This document shows positions 40,555-49,477 of a DNA stretch of 64,000 nucleotides, in pieces. The stretch lies in contig NZ_JACIGJ010000013.1 in assembly GCF_014197855.1 (NCBI RefSeq), positions 1 to 64,000 of the forward strand, read 5' to 3'. A model generated the notes under the pieces. The model had not been told where the DNA came from. It was given only the letters and a program-made list of their open reading frames with translations, and did not search any database. The position numbers were made by a program, and so were the translations under genes. The DNA comes from Roseospira marina. Its GTDB lineage: Bacteria > Pseudomonadota > Alphaproteobacteria > Rhodospirillales > Rhodospirillaceae. Position 1 is the stretch's first letter, and each line of letters opens with the position of its first letter.

Positions 40555-41481
40555 TTAGGCGGCGCGATCGAGCCGGCGCGGGATCACCTGACACTCGATC
40601 CAATTTCGGACCTCGGTCAGGCGCGTGCGGGGATCGAGCACATCGGCGTCGACTCCCAGGCGCCAAGCCAGATCCGCGCGCCCCGCCGGGTCGTCGGCCA
40701 GCGCCTCGCACTCCGCAACGTGGCGATCCAACGCCTCCCGATCCGCAAACATCCCGCGGGCGATGAGGGTGTCCGCATAGCGGCGGCACAGGCGTCCGAT
40801 CTCGCGGATATCGAATTCCGGGTGGTACTGCACGCCCCAGAAGGTCCCGCCCCGATGGCGGATCTCGGCGGCCTGGACCACGCTCATCGCGTTGCCGGCC
40901 AGGACCGTGCAGTCCGGCGGCCGGCGCGTCACCTCGTCGGTGTGGATGGCGACGGCGTCGAACACCGGCGCGCGCCCCGCATACAGGGGATGCGCCCGCC
41001 CGCCGTCGGTCAGGAGAATCTTGCGCGCGAGGCCGACCTCGCGCCCGCGCGGGTTGGCGGCCACCGTGCCACCGGCCGCGACGGTCGCCACCTGAAGCGC
41101 CCAGCAGCTTCCGAAGAACGGCACACCCTGCCCGAACACCACATCGGCCAGGGCGATCTGACGCGCGACTTCCGGCGTGTGATCGTCGTAGACATTCAGC
41201 GCGGAACCGGTCCAGGCGACCGCGTCGACCTGCCCCCAGTCGATCCCGGCCGGCAGATCGCTGCCGTCCGCGTCCGTGGGGAAGACGGTCTCGACCCGGG
41301 TGCCCGCCGGGCTCAGGGCCTGAAGTGTCCGGGCATACAGCGCGCTGGCGACCTGCGCACCCGCCTGCGTCGCCGCGTCGCGCGCCTCGCGCGGGTTCCC
41401 CTCCACCAGCAGGAAGCGAAGCGGCGGGCCCTCCACGGGACGGACGGCGGTCAGGGGATCGGACACCGGGCGATCGGTCAC
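40555..41481 (-). CDS. Class I glutamine amidotransferase-like protein
   Basis: A 308-residue protein with a GATase1 fold. The catalytic Cys is C126 in FFGSCWALQ, and the His-Glu pair is in GVQYHPEFD. Such stand-alone enzymes (GuaA-type GATase homologues, including gamma-glutamyl hydrolases) usually transfer or hydrolyse glutamine-derived ammonia or gamma-glutamyl groups. The family-specific role is unclear. The GTG start at 41481 follows GGAGAG at about seven bases; the frame is open further upstream, where the sequence is not family-like. The last 70 residues are a helical extension. Confidence 0.87.
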   Translation of the reverse strand: MTDRPVSDPLTAVRPVEGPPLRFLLVEGNPREARDAATQAGAQVASALYARTLQALSPAGTRVETVFPTDADGSDLPAGIDWGQVDAVAWTGSALNVYDDHTPEVARQIALADVVFGQGVPFFGSCWALQVATVAAGGTVAANPRGREVGLARKILLTDGGRAHPLYAGRAPVFDAVAIHTDEVTRRPPDCTVLAGNAMSVVQAAEIRHRGGTFWGVQYHPEFDIREIGRLCRRYADTLIARGMFADREALDRHVAECEALADDPAGRADLAWRLGVDADVLDPRTRLTEVRNWIECQVIPRRLDRAA

Positions 41482-41603
41482 GCCAACACTCTCCACACGG
41501 CCACGCCCCAACCATGGACCCTCTGAACGGGACCTCCGGACGCGACCCAGATCATCCAAGGACCGGACGATGCCCGAGCGTCGGCACACGATCAAGCCTA
41601 CTT

Positions 41604-42002
41604 TCACGCCCGTTTTGGCCGAAACAACGCCTCGGCAGCGGCAACCGTCGGCGCCACCTCCGCCGGACCGTCCAGAACCGGGTCGTCCAGGGGAAAGCCG
41701 GGCGCCGCCGGCTCCAGATCCAGCACCCATAGGTCCGAATCGCGGGTCATGGCGCGATCCACGGCGGCATCGGCGGCGGCCGCGTCGGCATAGCCCGGCC
41801 CGCCCATCCGCATCCACCCGGCTGTCCCGTCGGGCAGAGTCGCGGGGGCGTACAGATCCACGGTGCCATCGGGCGCCCGCACGCGCAGCAGCAAATCACC
41901 GGCCGTCTCGTCGCCCCGCCGGACGACGGCACCGAATCCGCCCCGGGTCTCGATCAGGCGCAGAATGGCGCGAGCCCGCAGGCCCGCGGTCAGGCGGGGC
42001 AT
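41604..42002 (-). CDS. DUF1491 family protein
   Basis: A 132-residue protein that looks like the DUF1491 family, restricted mainly to alphaproteobacteria. Typical parts are ARAILRLIETRGGFGAVVRRGDETAG at the N-terminus and RDSDLWVLDLE near the C-terminus. No catalytic motif is known to me. The ATG follows GGGAGG and the gene begins 21 bases after the hydroxypyruvate isomerase-like gene, so they form an operon. Confidence 0.87.
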   Translation of the reverse strand: MPRLTAGLRARAILRLIETRGGFGAVVRRGDETAGDLLLRVRAPDGTVDLYAPATLPDGTAGWMRMGGPGYADAAAADAAVDRAMTRDSDLWVLDLEPAAPGFPLDDPVLDGPAEVAPTVAAAEALFRPKRA

Positions 42003-42023
42003 CGTCGTCCTCCCGAGTCGTCC

Positions 42024-42809
42024 TTACGCTCCGATACCCCAGTCTCGCGCCCAGCGCAGTCCAGTGCGCGTCTCGCTCCGAGGGTGGTAGGCGCACCCGA
42101 CCCAGCCGCCATAGCCATGGGCGTCGAGTTGGTCGAACAAATAGCGCCAGTTGACCTCGCCCAGCGCATCGGGCTCGTTGCGGCCGGGCACACCCGCAAT
42201 GCGGACATGCCCCAGGTGCGCCACGGCATCCTCCAGGGTGTCGGTCAGCGCGCCACATTCCATCTGGGCGTGGTAGAGGTCGAACAGAAGGCCGAGATGC
42301 CGGTTGCCGATCTCCTCGACCACCTGGAGCGCGTCCTCCGGCCGCGTCAGGAACGCACCGGGCACGTCCACCGGATTGACGGCGCCGATCAGCACCCGCA
42401 GGTCCCGCTCCGCCGCCGCGGCGGCCGCGTATGCAAGGTTGTCCATGAAGGTTTCGAGGGCCGGCCCCCAGTCCTCTTCCGGGACCACGCCCGCCATCAC
42501 GACCACCGCCGGGCACTCGACGAAGTCGGCCGTCTCCAGCGCGATCTCAAGGCCGTCGCGGAACTCTGACTCGCGGCCCGGTACCGCCGCCAGCCCGCGC
42601 TCTCCGGCGCCCCAGTCCCCGGGCGGCGCGGTGAGTGTCACCGCCGCCAGTTCGGCCATGGAGATCCGGTCCCCCAGCTGCTCCAGGGGCAGGTGGTAGG
42701 GCAGCCCGAGTTCCACCCCCTTAAACCCCGCCTGGGCGGCGGCGGAAAAACGGTCGGGATAGGCGACCTCGGTGAACAGCATGGACAGGTGGGCGGCAAA
42801 ACGGGGCAT
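42024..42809 (-). CDS. Hydroxypyruvate isomerase-like protein
   Basis: A 261-residue TIM-barrel sugar isomerase/AP endonuclease family protein, close to Hyi, which interconverts hydroxypyruvate and tartronate semialdehyde in glyoxylate metabolism. Family motifs are FTEVAYPDRFSAAAQAGFKGVEL, INPVD-type VNPVDVPGAFL, LFDLYHAQ and VRIAGVPGRNEP followed by DALGEVNWRYLF and GYGGWVGCAYHP. Asp and His/Glu ligands for the metal are in LFDLYHAQ and EVNW regions. Followed by DUF1491 in the same operon. No other glyoxylate genes are adjacent, so the substrate may differ. Confidence 0.88.
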   Translation of the reverse strand: MPRFAAHLSMLFTEVAYPDRFSAAAQAGFKGVELGLPYHLPLEQLGDRISMAELAAVTLTAPPGDWGAGERGLAAVPGRESEFRDGLEIALETADFVECPAVVVMAGVVPEEDWGPALETFMDNLAYAAAAAAERDLRVLIGAVNPVDVPGAFLTRPEDALQVVEEIGNRHLGLLFDLYHAQMECGALTDTLEDAVAHLGHVRIAGVPGRNEPDALGEVNWRYLFDQLDAHGYGGWVGCAYHPRSETRTGLRWARDWGIGA

Positions 42810-42982
42810 GCGCGGGGGGTCTCCCAGGAAGGGTAGCCAGAGCCAGGGGGGGCGATGGACGATGGTTCGGGTTCCCTTAGCCCACGGGACTCGACGGGTC
42901 TACGGCTTCCGTGACCGTCCCGTTCAACCGGCAAAATTCTCTCTAAGGGAGCACAACGACCAACCGAACCCCATAGCGCGCG

Positions 42983-43000
42983 TGTCAACCGCGCATGACA
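42983..43000. promoter_or_regulatory. PpsR/CrtJ-type operator candidate upstream of hemN
   Basis: The sequence TGTC, ten bases, GACA is an exact match to the TGTcN10gACA consensus of the PpsR/CrtJ redox- and light-linked repressor known in purple bacteria. It lies about 118 bases before the hemN start and 33 bases before the proposed -35 element, a plausible operator position. One site alone can occur by chance; no PpsR gene is in the window. Confidence 0.55.
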
Positions 43001-43032
43001 GACCTGTTGACCCGACTCCGGACCACTTCCTG

Positions 43033-43061
43033 TTGACCCACGAAGCGTTACGGAAAATATA
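43033..43061 (+). promoter_or_regulatory. Candidate sigma-70 promoter of hemN
   Basis: TTGACC at 43033-43038 and AATATA at 43056-43061 with a 17-base spacer. It lies in the less GC-rich part of the gap and points to hemN, whose ATG is 57 bases further on. The -35 element is part of the second CTGTTGACCC repeat. Confidence 0.45.
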
Positions 43062-43117
43062 AACCCTTTCCCATCCGTGGCGTCGTACAGTATGTCGCCC
43101 CGGCACAACACGGACGG

Positions 43118-44476
43118 ATGACGATGACGATTCAGGACCTGGCCGCCAAGTACGATCTGCGCCTGCCGCGATACACCTCCTATCCGACGGCGCCGCACTT
43201 CTCGCAGGAGGTCGGTCCGGAGACCTACGCGCGATGGCTGGGCGAACTGGATCCCGCCACGCCGCTGTCGCTGTACACCCACATCGCCTATTGCGAGGAG
43301 ATGTGCTGGTTCTGCGGCTGCCACACGAAGATCACCAAGCGCTACGACCCCGTCGCGGACTACCTGGACGCGCTGCTGACCGAGATCGACATGATCGCCG
43401 GCCTGATGCCGGCGCGCATGGGCTTCAAGTTCATGCACTTCGGCGGCGGCAGCCCCACCGTGCTGAAGGCGGAGGACTTCACCCGCCTGATCCGCCACCT
43501 GCGCGACCGCTTCGAGATGCTCGACGGCGCCGAGATCGCGGTGGAGATGGACCCGCGCACGGCGACCGAGGACTACGTCAAGGCGATGGCCGAGGTCGGC
43601 GTGACCCGCGCCAGCATCGGCGTGCAGGACTTCGAAGCCCAGGTGCAGGAGGCCGTCCACCGCGTCCAGCCCTATGAACTGGTCGCTCAGGTGGTCGAGT
43701 GGCTGCGCAAGTACGGCATCACCGACATCAACATGGACCTGATGTACGGCCTGCCGTTCCAGACCACGGAAAGCATCCAGCACACCATCGACCGCGCCCT
43801 GGCGCTGAAACCGCGCCGGGTGTCGTACTTCGGCTACGCGCATGTGCCGTGGATGCGCACCCACATGAAGATGATCCCCGAGGACGCCCTGCCCAGCGTG
43901 CCGGAACGCTGGAGCCAGTACCTCAACGGCTCGGCCCGATTCGCGCACAACGGGTACGTCACCGTCGGCCTGGACCACTTCGCCGCCCCGGACGACGAGT
44001 TGGCGCTGGCCCTGAACAAGCAGGCCCTGCACCGCAACTTCCAGGGCTATACCACCGACAGCGCCCCGGCGCTGGTGGCCTTCGGCGCCTCGGGCATCGG
44101 CTCGCTGCCGCAGGGCTACGTCGGCAACCAGGGCGAAATCGGCGCCTATAAGCGCACCGTCCGCGCCGGTACGCCGCCCATCACGCGCGGCCTCGCCATC
44201 AGCCATGACGACAAGCTGCGCCGCGCCATCATCGAGCGCCTGATGTGCGACCTCGGCGTCGATCTGGAGACGGTGGCGGCGGAATACGGCGCCAAGGCCT
44301 CGGACTTCCAGAAGGAGCTGGACCAGCTTTCCGATCTGGAGGCCGACGGTGTCGTGATCCGCGACGGCTCCCGCCTGCGCGTGACCGAGATGGGCCGCCC
44401 GCTGGTCCGCGCCGTGTGCGCCAAGTTCGACCAGTACCTGAACGTGGGCGAAAAGCGGCACAGTCAGGCGGTCTAG
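43118..44476 (+). CDS. hemN: Oxygen-independent coproporphyrinogen III dehydrogenase
   Basis: A 452-residue radical SAM enzyme that decarboxylates two propionates of coproporphyrinogen III to vinyls, the anaerobic route to haem and bacteriochlorophyll. The Fe-S cluster is held by C59, C63 and C66 in CEEMCWFCGC, with the extra Cys68 typical of true HemN. Other marks are PRYTSYPTAPHF at the N-terminus, HFGGGSPT, DLMYGLPFQTTES and the C-terminal HemN domain. Low-oxygen or redox control would fit its job; a PpsR-type site and a promoter lie upstream. A hairpin follows the stop. Confidence 0.97.
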   Translation: MTMTIQDLAAKYDLRLPRYTSYPTAPHFSQEVGPETYARWLGELDPATPLSLYTHIAYCEEMCWFCGCHTKITKRYDPVADYLDALLTEIDMIAGLMPARMGFKFMHFGGGSPTVLKAEDFTRLIRHLRDRFEMLDGAEIAVEMDPRTATEDYVKAMAEVGVTRASIGVQDFEAQVQEAVHRVQPYELVAQVVEWLRKYGITDINMDLMYGLPFQTTESIQHTIDRALALKPRRVSYFGYAHVPWMRTHMKMIPEDALPSVPERWSQYLNGSARFAHNGYVTVGLDHFAAPDDELALALNKQALHRNFQGYTTDSAPALVAFGASGIGSLPQGYVGNQGEIGAYKRTVRAGTPPITRGLAISHDDKLRRAIIERLMCDLGVDLETVAAEYGAKASDFQKELDQLSDLEADGVVIRDGSRLRVTEMGRPLVRAVCAKFDQYLNVGEKRHSQAV

Positions 44477-44529
44477 CCGGCGGACCGAGCGAAGGCGGCC
44501 CATCCGCGCCCCCTTCGGCACCGACACCA

Positions 44530-44560
44530 AACCCCGCGTCACCATGGCGCGGGGTTCACT
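44530..44560 (+). terminator. Probable hemN terminator
   Basis: A nine-base stem, AACCCCGCG with CGCGGGGTT, around a nine-base loop, 54 bases past the hemN stop. The tail (CACTTT) is only weakly T-rich, so termination may be partial or Rho-dependent. Confidence 0.55.
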
Positions 44561-44909
44561 TTGTGCGTGTACACGCAAGCGAACGCTCGGGCTGTTGGTC
44601 GATTCGCCCACAGCTGGTCCGCATACCGGCAACCGTCCTGTTGTCTTGCAACCGGAACCTTTTTTCTGCGCCGAACGCGGCGGGCGATCCCCGCCGGCCC
44701 GGATCCCGGCTTTTCGGCGCCCAGCCCCTTCTTTCGATAGCAAGTTCTGGCCCCAGAGCGCGGAAAAGACCCGGCCGACTCGGAGGGCCAGTCCGGCCAC
44801 CGCGGGGTTTTTCTCGGCCCCGGGCTTGCCAGCAACCATCGCATACCTGCATAGTTAATGGGCGCATTGGATCAGGGCGCACCGATGTTGTGCGGAGGGG
44901 AGCAAGGCT
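44561..44909. other. Intergenic region before the cold-shock/hemerythrin-like gene
   Basis: About 350 bases without a supported gene. It contains a perfect 14-base palindrome, TGCGTGTACACGCA, at 44564-44577, and otherwise ordinary GC-rich DNA. Frames on both strands are open through much of it but none is recognisable as protein. Confidence 0.4.
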
Positions 44910-45791
44910 GTGACCCAGGTTACTGTGAAGTGGTACAACCCGAAGAAAGGGTTTGGCTTCGTTCGTCCGGACGAAGGACTCCCGGACGCATTCCTACACG
45001 TGTCGGCGGTGGAGGCCCGTGGCCTGGACCGCCTGCCGGAGGGGACGCTCCTGGACTGCACTCTGATTGAGGGTCCCAAGGGCTGGGAGGTGCAGAGCAT
45101 CGACGCGGTGATGGAGGTGCCGGAGCCGGCACACGCCGCCGACCCCACCGCGATCAGCGACGCGTGCCCGGGTGTGGTGAAGTTCTTCAACGCCTATAAA
45201 GGCTTTGGATTCGTCACCCGGGACAGCGACCAGGCGGACGTGTTCGTACACGTGCGCACTCTGGAGCAATGCGGCCTGTGTGATCTGGTGGAGGGCCAGA
45301 TCGTCAGCATGGCCGTCAGCGAAGGGCCGAAGGGCCTACAGGCCGACCAGATCGCCGTGGTGGCTGAGCCGGAGCGTGCGTCCGGGCCACTGCTGCGGTG
45401 GCGCGCGGCCTACGCCGTGGAGGATGCCGACACCGATGCCGAGCACCGCGAACTGGTGACGCTGGCCAATGCCCTGCACGACCGCTGGGCCGCCAACGCC
45501 AACCGCGACGAGTTGGCGCGTCTGTTTGACCGCCTGCTCGCGAGCGCCGTCTGTCATCTGGACCGCGAGGACGCGCGGCGCGGCTTCGGCCCCGGCGAGC
45601 CGCTCAGCGCCAGCCGCTGGAACTGGATGAAGGACATGGCGGACTTCCGCCAGCGTAGCCTTGCCACGCCACGCCCGCCGCGGTTCACCGAGGATATGGC
45701 GGAGTTCCTGCGGGCCTGGGTCACCGCGCACATCCTGGCGGAGGTTGGCGGCCAGCCGCACGTCGTCGAGGTCGCGGCCGCCCAGGGGTAA
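44910..45791 (+). CDS. Two cold-shock domains fused to a hemerythrin-like domain
   Basis: A 293-residue protein. Cold-shock domain 1 (about 2-67) has RNP1-like KGFGFVRP and RNP2-like DAFLHVSA; domain 2 (about 87-151) has KGFGFVTR and DVFVHVRT, so single-stranded nucleic acid binding is expected. The C-terminal third (160-280) aligns with bacterial hemerythrins: WRAAYAVEDADTDAEHREL, CHLDRED and AWVTAHILAE. Of the usual metal ligands, His179, His216, Glu220 and His274 remain, while the two His of the third helix are replaced (around W239 and M243) and the final Asp is lost. It may therefore bind metal weakly or only keep the helical fold. The GTG start follows GGAGGGG. I do not know this combination as an established family. 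Confidence 0.85.
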   Translation: MTQVTVKWYNPKKGFGFVRPDEGLPDAFLHVSAVEARGLDRLPEGTLLDCTLIEGPKGWEVQSIDAVMEVPEPAHAADPTAISDACPGVVKFFNAYKGFGFVTRDSDQADVFVHVRTLEQCGLCDLVEGQIVSMAVSEGPKGLQADQIAVVAEPERASGPLLRWRAAYAVEDADTDAEHRELVTLANALHDRWAANANRDELARLFDRLLASAVCHLDREDARRGFGPGEPLSASRWNWMKDMADFRQRSLATPRPPRFTEDMAEFLRAWVTAHILAEVGGQPHVVEVAAAQG

Positions 45792-45911
45792 GAGGGGACT
45801 GCCCCCCCGCCTGCCCGACGAACGCAGCGGTGTCGGGCGGGCGGGCGATGGCTACGCGGGGCACGCACCGACGCGGAATCCGACGGCGGCTCCGTGTCGG
45901 CGCAAAGTGCT

Positions 45912-47594
45912 TTAGGCGCGCACCCTCTCCAAGAAGCGGCGGACCTCGTCCTTCAGCGTCTCGGCCTGTTGCGCCAAACTCGTCGCCATGTCCCGCACAT
46001 GCCCGCTGGCCGTTCCTGACTCGTTCGACGCCCGCCGCACGTCGTCAATGGTGTTCGACACGGCGCGCGTGCCATGCGCCGCCTGCTCCACATTGCGCGC
46101 GATTTCGCGCGTGGCGGCGCCCTGCTCCTCCACGGCGGCCGATATAGACGCCGCAATCTCATCGACGGACCGGATAATGCTGGTGATCTGATCGATCGCC
46201 TGGACCGCCTTCTCGGTCGAAGACTGCACGCCGCCGATCTGCGCGTCGATATCCCCGGTGGCGCGCGCGGTCTGCTGGGCCAGGCTCTTGACCTCGCTGG
46301 CCACAACGGCAAAGCCCTTTCCGGCGTCCCCGGCGCGCGCAGCCTCGATGGTGGCGTTCAGGGCCAACAGATTCGTCTGGTCGGCAATATCCGTGATGAG
46401 GTTCAGAACCTCGCCGATCTTCTGCGCCTCCCGGACCAGACCCTGCATCGTCTCGGCGACTTCGTCCGCCTTGCTGACCGCCTGAGACGCGACCTCCGAA
46501 GCGTGAGTCACCTGCTGGCTGATTTCGGAAATCGAGCCCGTCAGTTCCTCGGCGGCCGCCGAGACCGTCGCCACGTTGGACGAGGCCTCCTCGGCGGACA
46601 CCGATACGTCGGCGGACTTGGTATCGGTCTGGCGCGCGAGATCGCTGAGGGTGGCCGCCCCCTGGCTCAGATCCGCCGAGGACGACGACACCTGATCGAC
46701 AATCCGCCCCACCGACTCCTCAAAGTGGCGCGCCATCTCCAACAGCGACGCCTTGCGCTGCGCCTCCGCCTCGTGCTCCAGGCGGAGCTGATCGTCCCGC
46801 AGCCGCTCGATCTCAATGGCGCGATCGCGGAACACGCTCATCGCCCGCGCCAGATCGCCGATTTCGTTGGCTTGATCGGCATACTGAATGTCGATCGACT
46901 TGTTGTTGTCCGCCAAGCTCATCATGTTGCCGACAATGAAACCAAGGGGGCCTGTTATGCTTCTCGCCACGATCCACGCAATAGCTGAAAATAGAATGAC
47001 GATAAGAATGGCAACCAACCCAAACTCGATCAGCGAATCCCAGAACACAGCGTTGACGTCATCAATATAGATGCCGGATCCGACCAACCAGCCCCACGGC
47101 TCGTACTCCTTCGCATAGGAAATCTTGGGCGCGGGCTCCTGTTCCCCAGGATGGGGAAACGCATACCGCACGAACCCGCCGCCCGCCTTGGCGGCCGCGA
47201 TGATCTCGCGGTGGAAGAATTTTCCGTTGGCATCGCGGCTGTCACGGACATCCAAACCAATCCGCGCGGGGTTGCCACCGTGGGCTATGATCACGCCATC
47301 CAGCGTTTCGAGCCAGTAGTATTCATCGCCATCGTAGTGCATGCGCGAGACGGTGGCCTTGGCCAGCTCTTTCGCCTCGCCCTCCGTCAAACGCCCGGCG
47401 TCGACCTCTGCCCGCATCTGCTCCAGGACGCCTTGAACGACCTCGACGACATTGCGGACCTTGGCCTCACGATCCGCCATCATCTGCTGTTTTTGCGCAA
47501 GAAGCTGGTACGTCGACAGCGCGATCAGCGCCACAAAGGCCGCCAAGACCACAACCGCCAACCGGCCGCCGATTTTCATCTGAAATAGGGACAT
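45912..47594 (-). CDS. Methyl-accepting chemotaxis protein with single Cache domain
   Basis: A 560-residue transmembrane chemoreceptor. One membrane segment lies at about residues 10-30 and another at about 188-210. The periplasmic part is an sCache_2-like domain ([54 protein letters not shown]), a fold that often binds small organic acids such as acetate, propionate or pyruvate. HAMP follows and then the signalling domain with the tip [18 protein letters not shown]. The ATG follows GGAG at nine bases. The ligand is not predicted beyond fold class. Confidence 0.95.
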   Translation of the reverse strand: MSLFQMKIGGRLAVVVLAAFVALIALSTYQLLAQKQQMMADREAKVRNVVEVVQGVLEQMRAEVDAGRLTEGEAKELAKATVSRMHYDGDEYYWLETLDGVIIAHGGNPARIGLDVRDSRDANGKFFHREIIAAAKAGGGFVRYAFPHPGEQEPAPKISYAKEYEPWGWLVGSGIYIDDVNAVFWDSLIEFGLVAILIVILFSAIAWIVARSITGPLGFIVGNMMSLADNNKSIDIQYADQANEIGDLARAMSVFRDRAIEIERLRDDQLRLEHEAEAQRKASLLEMARHFEESVGRIVDQVSSSSADLSQGAATLSDLARQTDTKSADVSVSAEEASSNVATVSAAAEELTGSISEISQQVTHASEVASQAVSKADEVAETMQGLVREAQKIGEVLNLITDIADQTNLLALNATIEAARAGDAGKGFAVVASEVKSLAQQTARATGDIDAQIGGVQSSTEKAVQAIDQITSIIRSVDEIAASISAAVEEQGAATREIARNVEQAAHGTRAVSNTIDDVRRASNESGTASGHVRDMATSLAQQAETLKDEVRRFLERVRA

Positions 47595-47797
47595 ACTTGA
47601 ATGCTCCGGCCCCGTGTGCCTCGGGCCGCATTCGTCCTAACAGACGAAGAACACCCCGGGTCGCGCGCGCCTTTTGGTTCCGTCTGCGCGATTCGGGACG
47701 GTCCTTACACGATTCCCTTACATTCAGAACAGGTTAAACGGAGCACCCTCGACGCAGGTCATACGTCTGATACAGACCTTTCTTAGAGTCCTCACAT

Positions 47798-48547
47798 CTA
47801 TACATCGGACTCGCGCTGCCAGGGCACCAACGCGCGCATCCCGGCATCGACCGCCCGGTACAACACGACCGCGAACACCGCCAACGCCGCCAGCGCGGCA
47901 AACATCAGGTCGATCTGCATGCGCGCGTTGGCGTGCAACATCAGGTACCCGAGCCCCGCGCTGGACCCGACCCACTCCCCGACCACGGCGCCGATCGGCG
48001 CGACCGCCGTCGCCACCCGCATCCCGCTCGCCAGGGCGGGCAGCGCGGCCGGCAGGCGCACATAACGCAGCATCGCCCACCGGCCGGCGTTCATCACCCG
48101 CGCCTGCTCCAGCCACAGCGGATCCGTGCGGCGCAGCCCGTCCAGAAAGGCACTCGCCACCGGGAAGTAGATGATCAGCGTGGCCATCGCGACCTTCGAG
48201 GCCAGCCCGTAACCCAGCCAGAGCACGAGCAGTGGCGCCAACGCGAACACGGGCACCGCCTGGCTGACCACCAGGACCGGCAGCAGCCAGCGACGAACCG
48301 GCGCCCAGGACACCAACGCCAGCGCCGAGGCCACGCCCAGCGCCGTCCCCAGTCCCAAGCCCAGCAGGATCTCGCCGTAGGTCACCAGGGCGTGGTGCAC
48401 CAGCGTGTCGAACCGCTCAATGGCGGTGCGCGCGGTCTGCTCGGGCGACGGCAGCAGGTAGGACCGCCGGCCGTTCATCACATAGGCCAGATGCCACAGC
48501 GCAAGCAGCCCCGCGACGGTGACCACGCCCCGGACCAAGCCCTTCAT
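47798..48547 (-). CDS. ABC transporter permease, ThiX-like
   Basis: A 249-residue inner-membrane permease of the nitrate/sulfonate/taurine (SsuC/TauC) superfamily, with six membrane segments. The segment VVSQAVPVFALAPLLVLWLGYGLASK and the EAA-type loop region (QARVMNAGRWAMLRYVRLPAALPAL) resemble the ThiX permease that imports the thiamine pyrimidine precursor, from memory of the family. The ATPase gene upstream overlaps by four bases (ATGA). No substrate-binding protein lies beside it in the window and no TPP riboswitch was seen, so the substrate remains a guess. Confidence 0.86.
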   Translation of the reverse strand: MKGLVRGVVTVAGLLALWHLAYVMNGRRSYLLPSPEQTARTAIERFDTLVHHALVTYGEILLGLGLGTALGVASALALVSWAPVRRWLLPVLVVSQAVPVFALAPLLVLWLGYGLASKVAMATLIIYFPVASAFLDGLRRTDPLWLEQARVMNAGRWAMLRYVRLPAALPALASGMRVATAVAPIGAVVGEWVGSSAGLGYLMLHANARMQIDLMFAALAALAVFAVVLYRAVDAGMRALVPWQRESDV

Positions 48548-49284
48548 GAGCCGGCCCCCGCATGGTGTTCGCCCGTCAGGCGCCGCACCAGATCCGCCTG
48601 GCGGGCGAGTAGCGCCGGATCATCGGCCGCACGCGGCGGCGCCCCCGGCGGCTCCAGCGGCGCGTCGAGGTTCGCTGGCCGGCCGTGCAGCACATGGATG
48701 GCGTCGCCGAGGCGCAGCGCCTCCAGCGGATCGTGCGTGACAAGCAGAACGGTGCGCCCGGTCAGCAGGCGGGCGGTCAGATCCTGAAGGCGCAGGCGGG
48801 TCAGGAAGTCGAGCGCGGAAAACGGCTCGTCCATCAGGATCACCGGCCGGTCTTCCATCAGCGCGCGGGCCAGGGCGACGCGCTGCCGCATACCGCCGGA
48901 CAAGCGGCCCGGACGGTCGTGGAGGCGGTCACCCAACCCCACGTCGGCCAACATGGAGGCCGCTCGTTTGCGCGCTGGGCGAAGAGGCTCGCCGCGAAGC
49001 CGGGCGCCGAGCGCGACGTTGTCGAGGGCGCTGGCCCAGGGCAGCAGGGAGTCCCGCTGCGCCAGATAGGCCACCCGCCCCGCCAACGGACCGCCATCGT
49101 CGCAAACGACCGTCGCCCGCACATGGTCGCCGACCTCCAGGCCCGCGATCAGACGCAGCAGGGTGGACTTGCCCACGCCGCTCGGCCCGAGCAGCGCCGT
49201 CGTCCGCCCGGCCCGAAGCTCCAGCGCCAAGTCCGCGAACAGCCTCACACCGTCATAGCTGAGCGTGGCCTCGGACAGCCGCAC
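48544..49284 (-). CDS. ABC transporter ATP-binding protein, ThiZ-like
   Basis: A 246-residue ATPase that powers the adjacent permease. Walker A is GPSGVGKST, the Q-loop is AYLAQRDSLLPW, the signature is LSGGMRQR, Walker B is VILMDEPFSALD and the switch His is in LLVTHDPLEAL. The start is uncertain: no ATG gives a family-like N-terminus, so I chose GTG 49284, which begins right at the domain (RLSEATLSYDG). Ribosome-binding support is weak. The frame continues upstream toward the histidine kinase gene with low-complexity sequence. The C-terminus is rich in Pro and Ala. Confidence 0.85.
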   Translation of the reverse strand: MRLSEATLSYDGVRLFADLALELRAGRTTALLGPSGVGKSTLLRLIAGLEVGDHVRATVVCDDGGPLAGRVAYLAQRDSLLPWASALDNVALGARLRGEPLRPARKRAASMLADVGLGDRLHDRPGRLSGGMRQRVALARALMEDRPVILMDEPFSALDFLTRLRLQDLTARLLTGRTVLLVTHDPLEALRLGDAIHVLHGRPANLDAPLEPPGAPPRAADDPALLARQADLVRRLTGEHHAGAGS

Positions 49285-49477
49285 GCCAAGGCCCGGCTGG
49301 ACTCCCGGCGCCGGACCACACGCGCGCGCCACCGCGAGCCGGCGCCCGCCCCTCAAGACGCGCCGCCCGCGCGGGGGCGGGATGCACGCGAACCAGGGGC
49401 CAGACACGGAACCGGAGCCAGACCATGGCGCGGAAACAGGATACGGGGCGCGCTGAGATAGGCACCGGCGCGGTCGG

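Larger units (their letters stand above)
42810..43117. other. Divergent intergenic region hyi / hemN
   Basis: 308 bases. It holds the TGTC-N10-GACA site and the promoter listed separately, and two direct copies of CTGTTGACCC at 43004-43013 and 43030-43039, whose starts are 26 bases apart. It is less GC-rich from 43045 to 43075. The direct repeats lie near the proposed -35 region of hemN. Confidence 0.5.

Noticed and set aside
42997-43043. FNR-type box (TTGAT-N4-ATCAA) upstream of hemN.
   Set aside because: TTGACCC half-sites are present but no ATCAA partner at the right spacing, so I list only the PpsR-type site.
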